A stretch of 14,155 nucleotides of DNA. It comes from Spirogloea muscicola (lineage: Eukaryota > Streptophyta > Zygnematophyceae > Spirogloeales > Spirogloeaceae). Below, piece by piece: positions 1 to 10,505 of the stretch. Where the stretch lies: contig WELB01000079.1 in assembly GCA_009602725.1 (NCBI GenBank), forward strand, positions 326,605 through 340,759. Direction: 5' to 3'. Each line of letters begins with the position of its first letter. The stretch's first letter is position 1. The notes under the pieces are model-generated. The model was given only the letters and a program-made list of their open reading frames with translations, was not told the origin of the DNA and did no database searches. A program made the position numbers and the translations under genes.

Positions 1-360
1 TGCGGAGCGGTGGCGGCGGCGGCGGCGGCGGCGGCGGGAATGGCGGCGGGATTGGCGGCGGGGATGGCGGCGGCGGCTGCGGCGGGGGCCCTGCTGGCCG
101 GTCCTCCTCGTAACCAACCGCCCCCCCTCCCTCCTCCGCCTACCTCCTCCTCTCATTGGTCGCCAGATCCACCGATCCGTCAAACAGTCTCTGTCATCCC
201 CCCCGATCCAGTCCAGGCGCCTGTGGAGTTCTGGAACAATTTCTATGTGCGCCATCCTATCGCGAGAATGAGCGATCGAAGACGATGGCTCCCACGTGGG
301 GGGGCGGCTGCCAGGCGCAAGTGTCCGGCCGCCGACGTCCAGTCGCACTGAACGCGGGCC
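1..360. other. GC-rich island at left edge, possible 5' end of an unseen gene
   Basis: This stretch is strongly GC-rich, starts with GGC triplets and then becomes C-rich (around 120-150). The same composition is found at the 5' ends of the genes in this window. A plus-strand frame is open from 10 to 351 and would give an Ala-Gly-rich then Pro-rich peptide. That peptide has no domain I recognise, and triplet repeats readily keep frames open, so I do not call it a gene. It could be the leader or promoter of a gene running off the left edge, or a first exon on the plus strand. Confidence 0.35.
12..37. repeat. (GGC)n microsatellite
   Basis: An uninterrupted run of more than eight GGC units, followed by further imperfect GGC/GGA triplets to about position 90. 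It lies in the GC-rich island at the window edge. Confidence 0.9.
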
Positions 361-1638
361 TCAGCTAACCGGAAGCTAACTGACGGCATATCACGGGGAA
401 ATGGCGTGGGGGGTTGAGCAAGGCACCTGGGAACCGGGAAAACGTCGCAAATTCTGCTGTTAACCTCTTCTTACATTGGAACTGCCTCCTCTCATGGTAG
501 CAAACGAATGGTTGAAAAGGGACAAAACCCACCTCTTGATTGCGTTGGCGTGCACTCTTGCTGACAGATACTCCTCTGTAACCCTGCTTCTTAGTAATAA
601 CCGATCTCCTATTCTACTCCAAGGGCGCCTGGATGGCCAGGAGCTTCCGGAGTAACCATTGAGTCCTGGGTTGAGGAATACAGCCATTTTTTGCTGGAGG
701 GCCTCGTTTCTCTATCTCCAGAGTGCCTTCTGTTCAGATGTGGCTTGACAAATCGATGAATACCTGGTCTTTACCTGAGATCTACCTCGTATCATTATCC
801 GGCCTTTGACTGAGACATGCATTCACCTAAGCAAGCCACCATTCCCACTGGCAGAGATCCTCCAAGAGTGGCATACACATTGTGAGCCAATCTCACCACT
901 CGCTTTTCAGATTGTACTGGAAGAAATCTTCTTTCTTTTGCTCCTGTATTGGGGAGTCCTTTGGATGGGAATCTGACCTGAGATGGGAGTTCGTCATTTA
1001 TGATGGGACTGTGGTTTCTTCTTAGTTCTGCGATATATATCACACTCTGATACTACTTCGATAATGTGTGCTCTTCCTTTGACTCTCTTAAAGGGACTTC
1101 GCACTAAAAACCGATCTTCTATGTTTACCTGTCAGAATACTTAATATCGCCATAATGACTACTGATATATGATAACGCTTTTAAAAGCCCGCAAATCAAA
1201 TGGCTCAGAAATTGAGATATAGATGGAAAGAGAAGTATGCCTGAAGCTTCCTGCCTGCGCCTCGCCAGTGTGTATTTGATACCCTGATACATCCCATAAT
1301 GCACTCTCACTTTGACTTTGAGAAGCAGGCAATGAGCTGACTGAACACGACATACGGAGTCAGCAGGTTGCACAGCGACGGCAATGGAGATAGTTGGCAA
1401 CGTGTTGATAGAAGAGAGGCTAAGCTTTACCCATGCCTGGCATCACCATAAACCCCAGCCATGTACTGCCTGACCAGCATAAACAAGTCCAGCTACAAAA
1501 TTCAAACTTGTCCTTCCTTCCAGCCAGGGAGCACATTCATGGCATCATTAAGTCGGGTGATCAAGGTCACCTGCGCAACACACAAAGCAAAGCGAAGCTT
1601 AGAACAATCACCGTCTGCTCTTTAAAGAGTCATAAAGC
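361..1638. other. AT-richer stretch without a supported gene; probable 3' flank of the HPAT-like gene
   Basis: No reading frame here resembles a family I know, and the longer open frames on both strands have no recognisable motif. The HPAT-like gene ends at 1639 on the minus strand. Reading onward on that strand, the first TGTAA, the usual chlorophyte polyadenylation signal, is the complement of 471-475, about 1.16 kb past the stop. If it is used, most of this stretch is a long 3' UTR, which is not unusual in green algae. A 53-codon plus-strand frame at 494-655 is described under findings. Confidence 0.4.
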
Positions 1639-4600
1639 TCAAATTGCAGCACCACGACCAGAGATTGAGGATGCAATCAATGCCCTGCCTACCTGAAAAC
1701 ATTCACTCGGAATCTTTAAGATTTCTACTTTTGATGACACAACTCAGATCACTCTATTTTTCCCCAGATGATTTCTGTTCGTCACAAACAGCTGCCTGTC
1801 ATGCCCTTTCAGATGCCAACCTAGCCAAATTAAAAAGTGCAAATAATTTATGACTAATCACAAACATACCACTGTCTCTGGGGCCCCTGCGGGAGGCAGT
1901 GTGATGTTCTTGGGTGGTGCCCCTCCAGACCATTCTCGCTTGTCAAAGTGCCACCATCCCACCTTGCCCGGTGTGAACACGCCCTGGCAAGATTCCATCA
2001 CGCAAGGAGCTACGTCAGAAGTCTGTCAAGCAGGCAAAATCAGCTTGCACTAATATGCATCAGAGGTCCATCCTGCAGGAAATAAATGCAAAGTCGATCT
2101 AGAAACTTCTGCAGAAAGCCCCGGCTTTGTCTGCGCATCTTTGAATGTCTCCTCAACTTTGACAGGACAAAAACTCCACACTCGCAGCAGTATGGTGAAG
2201 GAGCTCACGTCCTGGGTGTAGTCGCACCCATAGGTGTAGTGGATGATGAAGTTTTCGGCTAGGAGTGTGTCCCATGGTGGTTGCACCATGAAGTCCTTGC
2301 GGAGGATGTGATGTACACCATGCAGGGCAGATGCTACAGCATAGGCATACCTGCACCGTAAATGAAAGCCTTCAGTCATGCTTGGAAAGAGGACAAGCAT
2401 GTAAGACAAGGACAGTGATGATAGAAGATTGCCAGAGAATCATACTATTATGTGCATGGTGTTTGTTACTCTTGCAGTTAGCTCCATAGCAATATTTGTT
2501 GACAACGCATCCACCTATGCTGTCGGTTGCACACGGGAATAATTTACATTTCAAGCACCCAGCCGAAGACCTCATCTGCTTCTGGATCACTCTTCATGGC
2601 CAGAGACATGTTGTGCCATGTGGGTGCAATCTTTTCTAGATCTTTCTGGAGCACATACACCAGCCCAAAAGCAAATCAGTTGCTAGCAATGCTCCAGCGT
2701 GTGTCCAAACCTCCTGAATTTGTGGTGGCATAGAAGCGCCATAAAGTAGGGCCCCAGCACCCCTGTGGACTATTTACCTGGCAAAGGCACTAAGGGATAC
2801 TTCGATCTTAGGCAATACAGCACTGAATATGCTTTATTGCTTAGACCAAGTGCTCATGCAGTAGGTCCACACAAGGACCCTGACGTGGCTCCAGTACATG
2901 CTCCCTCGGTATGACTAGCTGACTAGCAAGTGCAGAAACAACTACATGCTAACGACTGTCATGATTTGTGAAGATGACCAGGCCCACCTTCTTGATGATG
3001 ACAGGCGAATTGCCAATTGGGTCAATATTGGTCACAGGTCCGAGCTCCTCAGGGTAGAATTTCCTTACAAGTTCTGCGTAAAATGATGAGGAAGACTAAT
3101 CTTCAGCACTTGCCCTTACAGCACCGGCACACACAAATATGTCCATTGGGAAGATTCATAAGGATCTGTTCTCACTGGACTACACAGATAACCCTTAATC
3201 AAATCCTGGAGCCTAAGAGCACCGACCAAGAACATAGTGCTTAAGGGCCACTGATGACTACCATCTGAGACAGATGGCAAAGCTACTTACTCTCATGTTC
3301 TTTGGGAGTGATGTAGAAGAAAGGAAAGGCAGCTGGCATGAAGTCTGTTGCAAGATTTGGTAGGGGCCTCACAAATATGTGGTCGGGCTCTGCCATCAAG
3401 ACGTATCTGTGCCAAAATCCAGAAAACACCGTCTTATTGATTTTTTTTTGTAGTTTGTCTGTGTTTGTTTTGAATGCCTGTCCTAGTCAACCTAATCTTG
3501 GTGTAAGATACTCCTGTGCAGATCTTAATTCTCCTGAGCAGTATTGTAGGCTTGATTGTAGGCATGCCCAGGGCTCAAGCAACAACAGGAACATTACTGG
3601 GCAGCATCTTACTCTTCTTCTATTGTTGCTTTCTTAACCCACTGCACAAATGCCCAAGGTCGATTGAGCACAACATAGCCCTGCAAAAGCAAGCTGTGCA
3701 CTGATGAGACAGCCTGACGTCCACCCTGCTTGGTGCAGTGATCCCTTCAGCATACTTTACTGCTGAAATCCTTCCACCTCGAGATGGACAAGCTGCTAGT
3801 CTGCCCCAAGTGAAGCAACTGACACTCCACAAGCGTGGTAAAGGTTGGAGAACAACGTGCAGCAAGTCTCTATACAAGGTTGCTCACAAGACCAAAGGAA
3901 GCTGCTCACGGAGCACCAATACAGACCTTATCCATGCCGGGTGGCAAAGGATCCACAACAAATGTGGGAATCTCGTCCATCATGTTGTCTGCTTGTCCAG
4001 AGTGCAAGATTCTTGTGAAGCCGCCCATCTCAGACTCGGGCATCTTAGCAAAGTGCTTATACCAGTGGTACATTATGCGGCATTGCCATTTGTTGTAAGG
4101 AGACTCGTTTGCAGTCACGAGGGTGTGGAACATCCTCTTCTGCTTGGGCGCTAGCGTCGTGGCCGGCCTGATGACGACGGGGTGGTCCTCAGGGAGTGTG
4201 TCCTGCTGCTGGCGAGTATCTGATTTAGTGCAGGAAAGCACATAAGAAACCATCAGCTGCAATCAAGGTCTGTAAGGCTTACAGGAGCTGTACTCAGAAG
4301 GCCTCCTGAGGTTAAGTCATAGTGCACCTCCACTGACAGAATGACGCGCGTGCTGGTGCTAGCAGCTGCGTGATAAGCCTCATGCAGATTGGTGGGAGAT
4401 TACCTGATCCTGACTCTCCACCACCTCGCCGTCCTCCGAGTACTCGCTTGGCAGCGATGACTGAGGCACCTGAGGCATCATCCGTCACCACATCCAGCGT
4501 ACCACCAGGAACCCCTGTCTCCATGCTCGCACCATCGTGGCTGGCGTGCTTGCCCGAGTGCGAGAACACCACGTTCATGGTGTTGTATGTCGCAATGAAG

Positions 4601-4802
4601 GAAGATACTCTGCAGCGCATGCACGCTGTGTCAATGCCAGGAGAAGCGAGTCCCCATTGTTGGCCGGGCGAGATCATGCTGCTGCACCTCTCACCAGGCA
4701 CTGTAAGGTGGAATGCTAACGGCAACGAGCGACTACGATCGGCATGATATCTCCGCAAGCTCACCCGACGATGATAAGGAACGGCACCGCCAGCCGAGTC
4801 AT
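1639..4802 (-). CDS. HPAT: Hydroxyproline O-arabinosyltransferase-like Golgi glycosyltransferase (10 exons, 404 residues)
   Basis: Known of the family: these type II Golgi enzymes add the first L-arabinose to hydroxyproline of extensin-like wall proteins and secreted peptides in plants and green algae. Exons in coding order: 4802-4765, 4609-4404, 4219-3927, 3680-3613, 3406-3291, 3073-2988, 2645-2548, 2350-2209, 1983-1870, 1692-1639. All phases agree and the last exon ends in TGA. ATG 4802 is the first in-frame ATG after an in-frame TGA (4832-4830). Splicing exon 1 to exon 2 builds the signal anchor: a hydrophobic segment at residues 4-19 followed by ATYNTMNVV, as in plant HPATs. The catalytic region (about 120-385) has family blocks: YNKWQCRIMYHWYK, MGGFTRILHSG, IPTFVVDPLPPGMDKGYVVL, RPWAFVQW, MAEPDHIFVRP (206-216), AAFPFFYITP, NIDPIGNSPVI, EMYAYAVASALHGV, FIIHYTYGCDY (about 335-345) and VGWWHFDKR. 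Length is slightly above the roughly 360 residues of plant members. Weak points are the GTCTGT donor of intron 3 and a last exon (17 residues) with little conservation. Family assignment is firm; acceptor substrate is inferred. Confidence 0.92.
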
Positions 4803-5109
4803 CTTGACAGGCCCGGCGCTGACGCGGCGTCAGTGGCGAGCCTCGTCCGGCGGCCCGGGCTCAAGCCCGGCCGACTGGCTGCAGGTGGCAGAAGGCGAGC
4901 TCCGCCCCGTGCGCGCCCGGCGCCGCGCTCTGGCCACGCGCCGCGTCCGCAGGAGGCGCTCCCAACATGGCAGCGAGCGACCTGTAGCCACTGCCGCTCC
5001 GGCGAAGCGCGCGCAGGGACTCGAGCTGCAGCGGCCGCTTGCGTGGAGCCGACCGCGCCGGTTGAGGCGGCGGCAGCGGCGGCGACGGCGGCAGGCCCGA
5101 CGCAATGGG

Positions 5110-5144
<35 letters not shown>

Positions 5145-5877
5145 GCGGCGACGGCGGCCCCCCGATGGGGCCGTTCCGAGGCGGGTGGAGGAAGGTGAGA
5201 CTGGGCCTACCAGTTATTTCGTCGCCTAATAGGGTGCAGCGACTCTCAAGCGGCTGCTGATATTAAAAGAGCGGCTGTGAAAGCCAGCCAGATGCATACA
5301 GGTGTTCATGACGGAGCCACAGGCTAGACAGCCAGGGCGCTCTTAGTAACCCCGTGTCAGCAGTAGGAAGTCAGATGAGCTGAGGGGAGGAAGAGCAACC
5401 CCGCTGCGCAAGCCAGAGGCTGCTGCAAGGGCACGACCAGCGCGGCGATGCAAAGCAAGCGCTTGGGAACGCTGTAGCGACATAGACAAACGCATACGGT
5501 AGCAGGACACAAGACCCAAAGGCACCGAGCCACCGGGAAGGGCTGCACCCTGTTCCCGGCGCCGCTGGTCAGCTTGAGATGCCAGCAGCGAAAGTAACGA
5601 GGACCACCGACCCCCGTAACACCCATGGATGTCCATGGCCAGGGGGTAAAAGGTATCACCCGCCGGGTGGTCCTTGTACTTGTGCAACTAAACTGGAGGT
5701 CCCCTCCGCCGCCCATGTGAGGATAATGACCGGGGGGCCCCATTACGACAGTATCACGGCATCTCTCTTTTGCCGGACGGACCGGCGGAACGGATTTCAG
5801 ACTGCCGTCAACGGACCCCGTCGCCGCGTCTCGAGCCGTCCGCGCAGCCTGCAGCTGAGGCGGCGGCTGCGGCGGCA
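4803..5877. promoter_or_regulatory. Divergent upstream region between the HPAT-like and GCKR-like genes
   Basis: This 1075-bp interval separates two start codons that point away from each other, so it must hold both promoters and 5' UTRs. It is GC-rich at both ends and contains a long CGG/GGC-type repeat around 5066-5157. I see no convincing TATA box. Long open frames here (for example minus 5878-5357, plus 4713-5229) are Ala/Arg/Pro/Gly-rich repeat translations or lack any family resemblance, so I read them as chance. A short inverted pair, CCATGG at 5623-5628 and 5633-5638, has no assigned role. Confidence 0.6.
5066..5157. repeat. Imperfect CGG/GGC triplet repeat
   Basis: GGC triplets interrupted by AGC, GAC and a short non-repeat patch (about 5094-5113); the purest part is 5114-5157. 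It lies in the shared upstream region of the two divergent genes, probably in a 5' UTR or core promoter. On the plus strand it also lies behind an ATG at 5105 (see findings). Confidence 0.85.
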
Positions 5878-8800
5878 ATGGCGGCGCCCGTCACGGAGGC
5901 CTCCAACGAGCTGGCGCAGGAGCTGGACGCCGCCGGCGCCCAGGGCATCGTGCGCGTGCTGCGCGCCTGCGACGGCCAGGCCTTTGCCGGCTACCGCTCC
6001 TTCCCTGGCCTCCAGGACGCCGAGGTGCGGCGTGAGGAGGCTTACATGATGGCAGTGGTGTCCGCCGCAGAGCTGGTGATGCAGAGGAAGGAGCGAGCGT
6101 CTTCTGTGGTTGAGCTTGACGGAGCTGACTCCTCTTCGCCGCCACTGCTGCTCATCAGGACCTTCTTGTTCCTGATCCAGATACAAGAAGCCGTAGATGC
6201 TCTTACTGCTATTGCTGTGGACATCCTAGCTTCTCCTCAGGTACGTCACATCTGCATTGCCTGCCTGCGTGAGAGCATCGGTCTGGTTGTCCATTTTGCA
6301 GCTCATTGCCATGTCAGCACCGCCGCGCTTGCTTGATGCCTGCCGAGCTCCTCAACGTACTTACTACATTGAAAGTAACTGCTCTTGATCTGTGAGCTGG
6401 ACTGTGTCACTTTGCGACAGATTCACCCTGTCTTGTGCCACAAGGCTGCTGGCATTGCCACCCCTTTGACTCTGCCATCCGCTGTTGTTGTGTTGACGTT
6501 GTACTTGTCTACATGTGCCATTTAGGGCTGTTGCTCGTTTACTGTGTCCGCCTATAGTCGACTGAAACGCATGAGCTGCTGCACCTCTTGCAGGACAGTG
6601 GAGTGATAATATCTGGAGCAGGCACAAGTGGCCGGCTAGCCTACTGTGCCGCTAGAAGTTACAACAAGCTACTCATTAGGCGTGGGCTTCCTCGTTCCTT
6701 TCACCACCTCATTGCAGGTGGAGATGAGGCTTTGTTGGAGGTAACAGTCAGTGCTAACTCGCACACCATGCTGCTGCCAAGCTGAACGTTCAGCTACATG
6801 TACTTTTCCAATGACTTGGCCGCCCAGAGCAATGCCGGTGCCTATGTGACGTACATGCCTATGGAATGCAGAATCTGGCAGGTGTTTTGAACTGTGTGGC
6901 AACATCTATCTGAGCAATACATCAGGAGTTGCAAAATAGAGGCAGCTTACATAGCTGACAGGAAGCAAGCACTACTTGATTAGGCACCTACAATACCGTG
7001 AGGCACCTATTGCAGGCTGCTGGAGCCTCCAAGAGAGCGCTGACTAGAATGCTGAATACGGTGTCAGCAGGTGCAGGAGGGTGCAGAAGACGATGCAGCT
7101 AAAGCGGTGGAACGTTTGCAAGAGCTTGAAAGGAGGGGTACACCTTTTGGCAAGCAGTACAACCGCCTAATCTTTGTGAGTCTGCTGGCTTTACATTGAC
7201 ACTTGTAGGAGAAAAATGTTTCAAGTTGGAATGCTGCTCATGAGCTCTATCCGCTAGAAAGTTTCAATAACTCCTCAGAGTAGAGGAAGTTGCTTAGACG
7301 CTCTTTCGACATCCCTTTCCAGTGGTGATACTGTGGCTGGGAGGGGGGTAGATTGATTTAATACGCAGCTTGACATGATGAAGTGGTTGCATACAGCAGC
7401 CATGTCAACTGCTGTCAATCTCATTCTGAACCTCCTCTTGTGCCATCAGCTCCAAGTCAAAGCACTGCTATCAAGATGATTTGAAGCAGTGAGCTTCTTT
7501 GAGCAGGTTGGCATAAGCTGTGGATTGAGTGCTACAAGTGTGGCAGCCCAGGTGCAGGTAAATTGGTCAGCCACTTTCTGAAGGAGCCCTTGTAAATTGT
7601 CCTCTGCATGTTGACGTTTTCCACCTATTGAGCTCACAACTAAGTATCATTCCATGCTCCTGGGCCTGCAGTACGCCATGTCAAAGTCGCACTACGCCGT
7701 TGCATTGATTGGCTTCAACCCTGCCACTGCAGCTCGAAGGGTCAAGGTTTGTCGATCACAATGATCTCTTGCGGTCAGCTGAGACAAGGCCCCTACAGTG
7801 GCACAGATGAACTCTGCTTTGCAACTTCAGTGACGATTGTCATGCTGCTTACATTTCTTCGTTGACCCTTGCTACTGATGTGCACACTGCAGGTGCAGGG
7901 TTTTGGCCATAATGTTCTTGATATAGTCACACAGTTGAAGAGATTTGCAGATGTGCAAGCCATGGATGATCGAAGGCATTTTCTGATTAACCCTGTGGTG
8001 GGGCCGGTGAGCATGTGCAATCACATCTTCTCTTATCCAGAACATGATAGCAGGATGCTCTGTCTATACTCTAAAAGCCTTGCCAAAGTTGTGCCGTAGA
8101 TCGGTATAATTTTGTGTGAAGCGGGGCTGACGTGTGCTACTTTCAGGAGGCAATAACAGGGTCTACAAGGCTGAAAGGAGGCTCTGCCACAAAGATCTTG
8201 CTAGATATCATATTTGGACGGGCACTATCGAGGCTGTTACAGCTACCACTCCTTGGGCAAGGTAAGAAAGACACTTGATTGAACATCATATGGCAATGTT
8301 GACATATCTCAAAATATTAATTTTTCTTCTGCAGCGCAGAGGTTGACTGCTTGCTTTGTCCATTCAGCACCTGTCGCTCGGCAGGTTGCCTCGAGCATGA
8401 CCAATGGCTCCCTTCGGACATCTACACCGACTGTCAGCCGCACAGCCTTATCTGGACAATTCAGGAGCGCAGTATGTGCACCTGCATCCTACTACCACAC
8501 GCTGCTGGCGTACGAGGGTGTCTACCGTGCTGCCTATACCTGCCTTGCGTCCACAGCAGTGAGCAGCCCTAGAGCTTCTGCAGCTAATTGCTGTTGTATA
8601 CATAAGGGCATGCAAAGCCATGCCACTGCTTTTACATGGGTGCCATGCTTTTAGCCTGTTCATTGCTGACTGTGCAATCAGATAGTGAAGTCAACCATAC
8701 CATGCTCTTATGCAGGCCTTAGTGGAGAAAGCCTCCGATTCTCTTCAAGCTGGAGGAAGCATCTACTATGTAGGAGGCACAAGCGGCGGACTTGTTGGCC

Positions 8801-10505
8801 TCATTGGTACATTCCAGCATCAGACAAATTAGGCAGGGGAATTATATAAACTAGAAGGCAGTGTTCAGATGTGCTTTCATTTGCACGAAGATCACTAGAT
8901 GATCAGCATTACCAGCACTATGACCAGCATTGAATCTGGAAGAACCCTGTGAGCAGTTGATAATTTTCTGTCATGTTAGTGGAGTGACAGTTGTTGGTGG
9001 AAAGCATTGCACCCTGACATTCCAATTGTCCTCTTTGCCTTCTTCAGCAATGCCATCATCTTCACTGCTGAGTACTGCTGCTCTTATGCTCGCTCTTTAC
9101 AGATGCAGTTGAGCAAATCCCGACCTTCGGCGCTCTGCCTGAGAACGTGCAAGGCTTCATTGTTGGCGGGTGGCAGGCATTGTCAAGGGCGGTTGCACCT
9201 GCAGCTCATGATGGCGGAAGAAGTGCTCCTTCTTTGGCGTGCACCTCGCCTGCGGAACTGACCGGCACTGATGAAGCATCTGTCGTATCGAGAGCTGATG
9301 CAATTGTAGATAGTGGGCCAGATAACGGGAAGTCGTCCATGTCCGCCGGCGATTTGACATTAGCACTTTCATCTAGGGCTGGTGATGCTGAAGAAGGCAG
9401 TCATGTAGGAGCTTTAAGTGACACGACAAGGGTGCAGGCCACCGCAGATCTACAGGAAGAACAGGAATCTCAAAATGCCATGCAGTCGGGTTTGACAGAT
9501 GAGAATGATGGGCCTGGAGCCCCCCCAGGTGCTGCAAGAGTCTCCACCGAGCACTTCGTTACAGTAGTCCTGCCAAGAGCCAGGTAAGTACATATAGGAG
9601 CTGTTGGTTGTGATGGTTGAAGGTTATGGCAGTGTTGGATGCTGCTGCATCAGCTCCTTTCTTGCAGAAGTGGTGCGTTGCATGTGAGACTGATGCCCGC
9701 AAGTAAGAGATAAGACAAGCTCGTACGTGACTTGGGACTGTTATTGCATGTATGTACCAGGCACTATGACACAATCATTGTTTTGCACGCCTCGGAGGAT
9801 GACGATCTGCCTCCTTCCTTAGTCTCAGCCATTCTTCAGAAGAAGCAGGGCAAAGGCATCCAGCTTGCGCTTGTGACAGTGGGCACCGTTGAGCATGACA
9901 GGCTGTTGTGCATTGACTTTGAGGTACCAAAGGGGTCCAGAGGATGGGGCTTTCAGGACGAAAAGCCTCTGCCAGCTGCGTCTCCGCCCTGGGGCCTGGA
10001 ATCTGTGGCGGACATCATTGTCAGGGTGGAGTTGCCGGCCGCCTGCGCAGCACCTCTGCTGCCGGGATTACACTCCCTTGCGGAGCTTGCTATCAAGTAT
10101 GTCACAAACATCATCAGCACGGGAGCTCATGTCCTAATTGGCAAGGTGTATAGGTCCCTCATGGTGGACCTGAGGATCACCAACAGCAAGCTCCTCCACC
10201 GTGCGGCCCGCATTGTGGCGGAGCTCGTCGGTCTGTCAGAGGCAGGGGCCATGGAGTACGTGGTGCGGGCCATCTACATTGATGACATACTCGCCTTGGC
10301 CTTGACATATGAAGATGTGCGGCTTCTCCCAGCGTCGGAGCACATAGTCAGGGCCAGCAGAACCAAACGCATCGTCCCCCTGGCGCTCCTTCTGGCGACC
10401 GGCCTTTACTCTATAAGGCAGGCTGCCGACATGGTCGCAAAGCCTGTGAGCGTGCGGACGTTGATTGAGGCAGACCTTGCTGCTCGCAAGAGCAAGCTCG
10501 GTTGA
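5878..10505 (+). CDS. GCKR: Glucokinase regulatory protein-like double-SIS-domain protein (12 exons, about 784 residues)
   Basis: Known of the family: SIS domains bind phosphosugars. Animal GCKR inhibits glucokinase under fructose-6-phosphate control, and bacterial MurQ cleaves N-acetylmuramate-6-phosphate. Exons: 5878-6024, 6181-6240, 6594-6740, 7071-7175, 7507-7557, 7672-7746, 7893-8006, 8147-8261, 8335-8558, 8716-8806, 9103-9583, 9761-10505. Phases close and the gene ends in tandem TGA TGA. ATG 5878 has a good context (GCA before ATGG) and the open frame upstream of it offers only TTG. SIS 1 has SGAGTSGR (76-83), IAGGDEALLE, EGAEDD (121-126), GISCGLSA, GFNP and EAITGSTRLKGGSATK (234-249). 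SIS 2 has VGGTSGG then DAVEQIPTFGA (377-387). The C-terminal part has STGAHVLIGKV (656-666) and MVDLRITNSKLL (671-682), which match animal GCKR and not MurQ. Compared with human GCKR (625 residues) it has two insertions, about residues 275-325 and 405-520. Its partner and ligand in an alga are unknown; hexokinase regulation is only an inference. Confidence 0.9.
6025..6180 (+). other. First intron of the GCKR-like gene, in frame and without stops
   Basis: The frame runs straight from exon 1 into exon 2 through these 156 bp, so the segment could be read as 52 extra residues. I call it an intron because it begins GTGCGG after GAG, ends in a pyrimidine-rich acceptor (TTCTTGTTCCTGATCCAG), and its removal restores the exact spacing of human GCKR between the N-terminal helix and the first SIS loop. 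If retained, the protein would have about 836 residues. Confidence 0.7.

Noticed and set aside
4713-5229. Ala- or Arg-rich plus-strand frames of 161 codons
   Set aside because: They are translations of CGG-type triplet repeats, which leave several frames open at once, and they overlap the start of the HPAT-like gene on the other strand.
5623-5638. Inverted pair CCATGG-ATGT-CCATGG
   Set aside because: Only a 6-bp self-complementary site repeated after 4 bases; too short to claim an operator or structure.
5357-5878. Open 173-codon minus-strand frame upstream of the GCKR-like gene
   Set aside because: No recognisable domain or fitting codon pattern; it lies in GC-rich promoter DNA and overlaps a second open frame on the same strand.
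7374-7435. Box C-like ATGATGA and box D-like CTGA in intron 4 of the GCKR-like gene, resembling a C/D snoRNA
   Set aside because: No terminal stem, no convincing C'/D' boxes and a spacing that can arise by chance.
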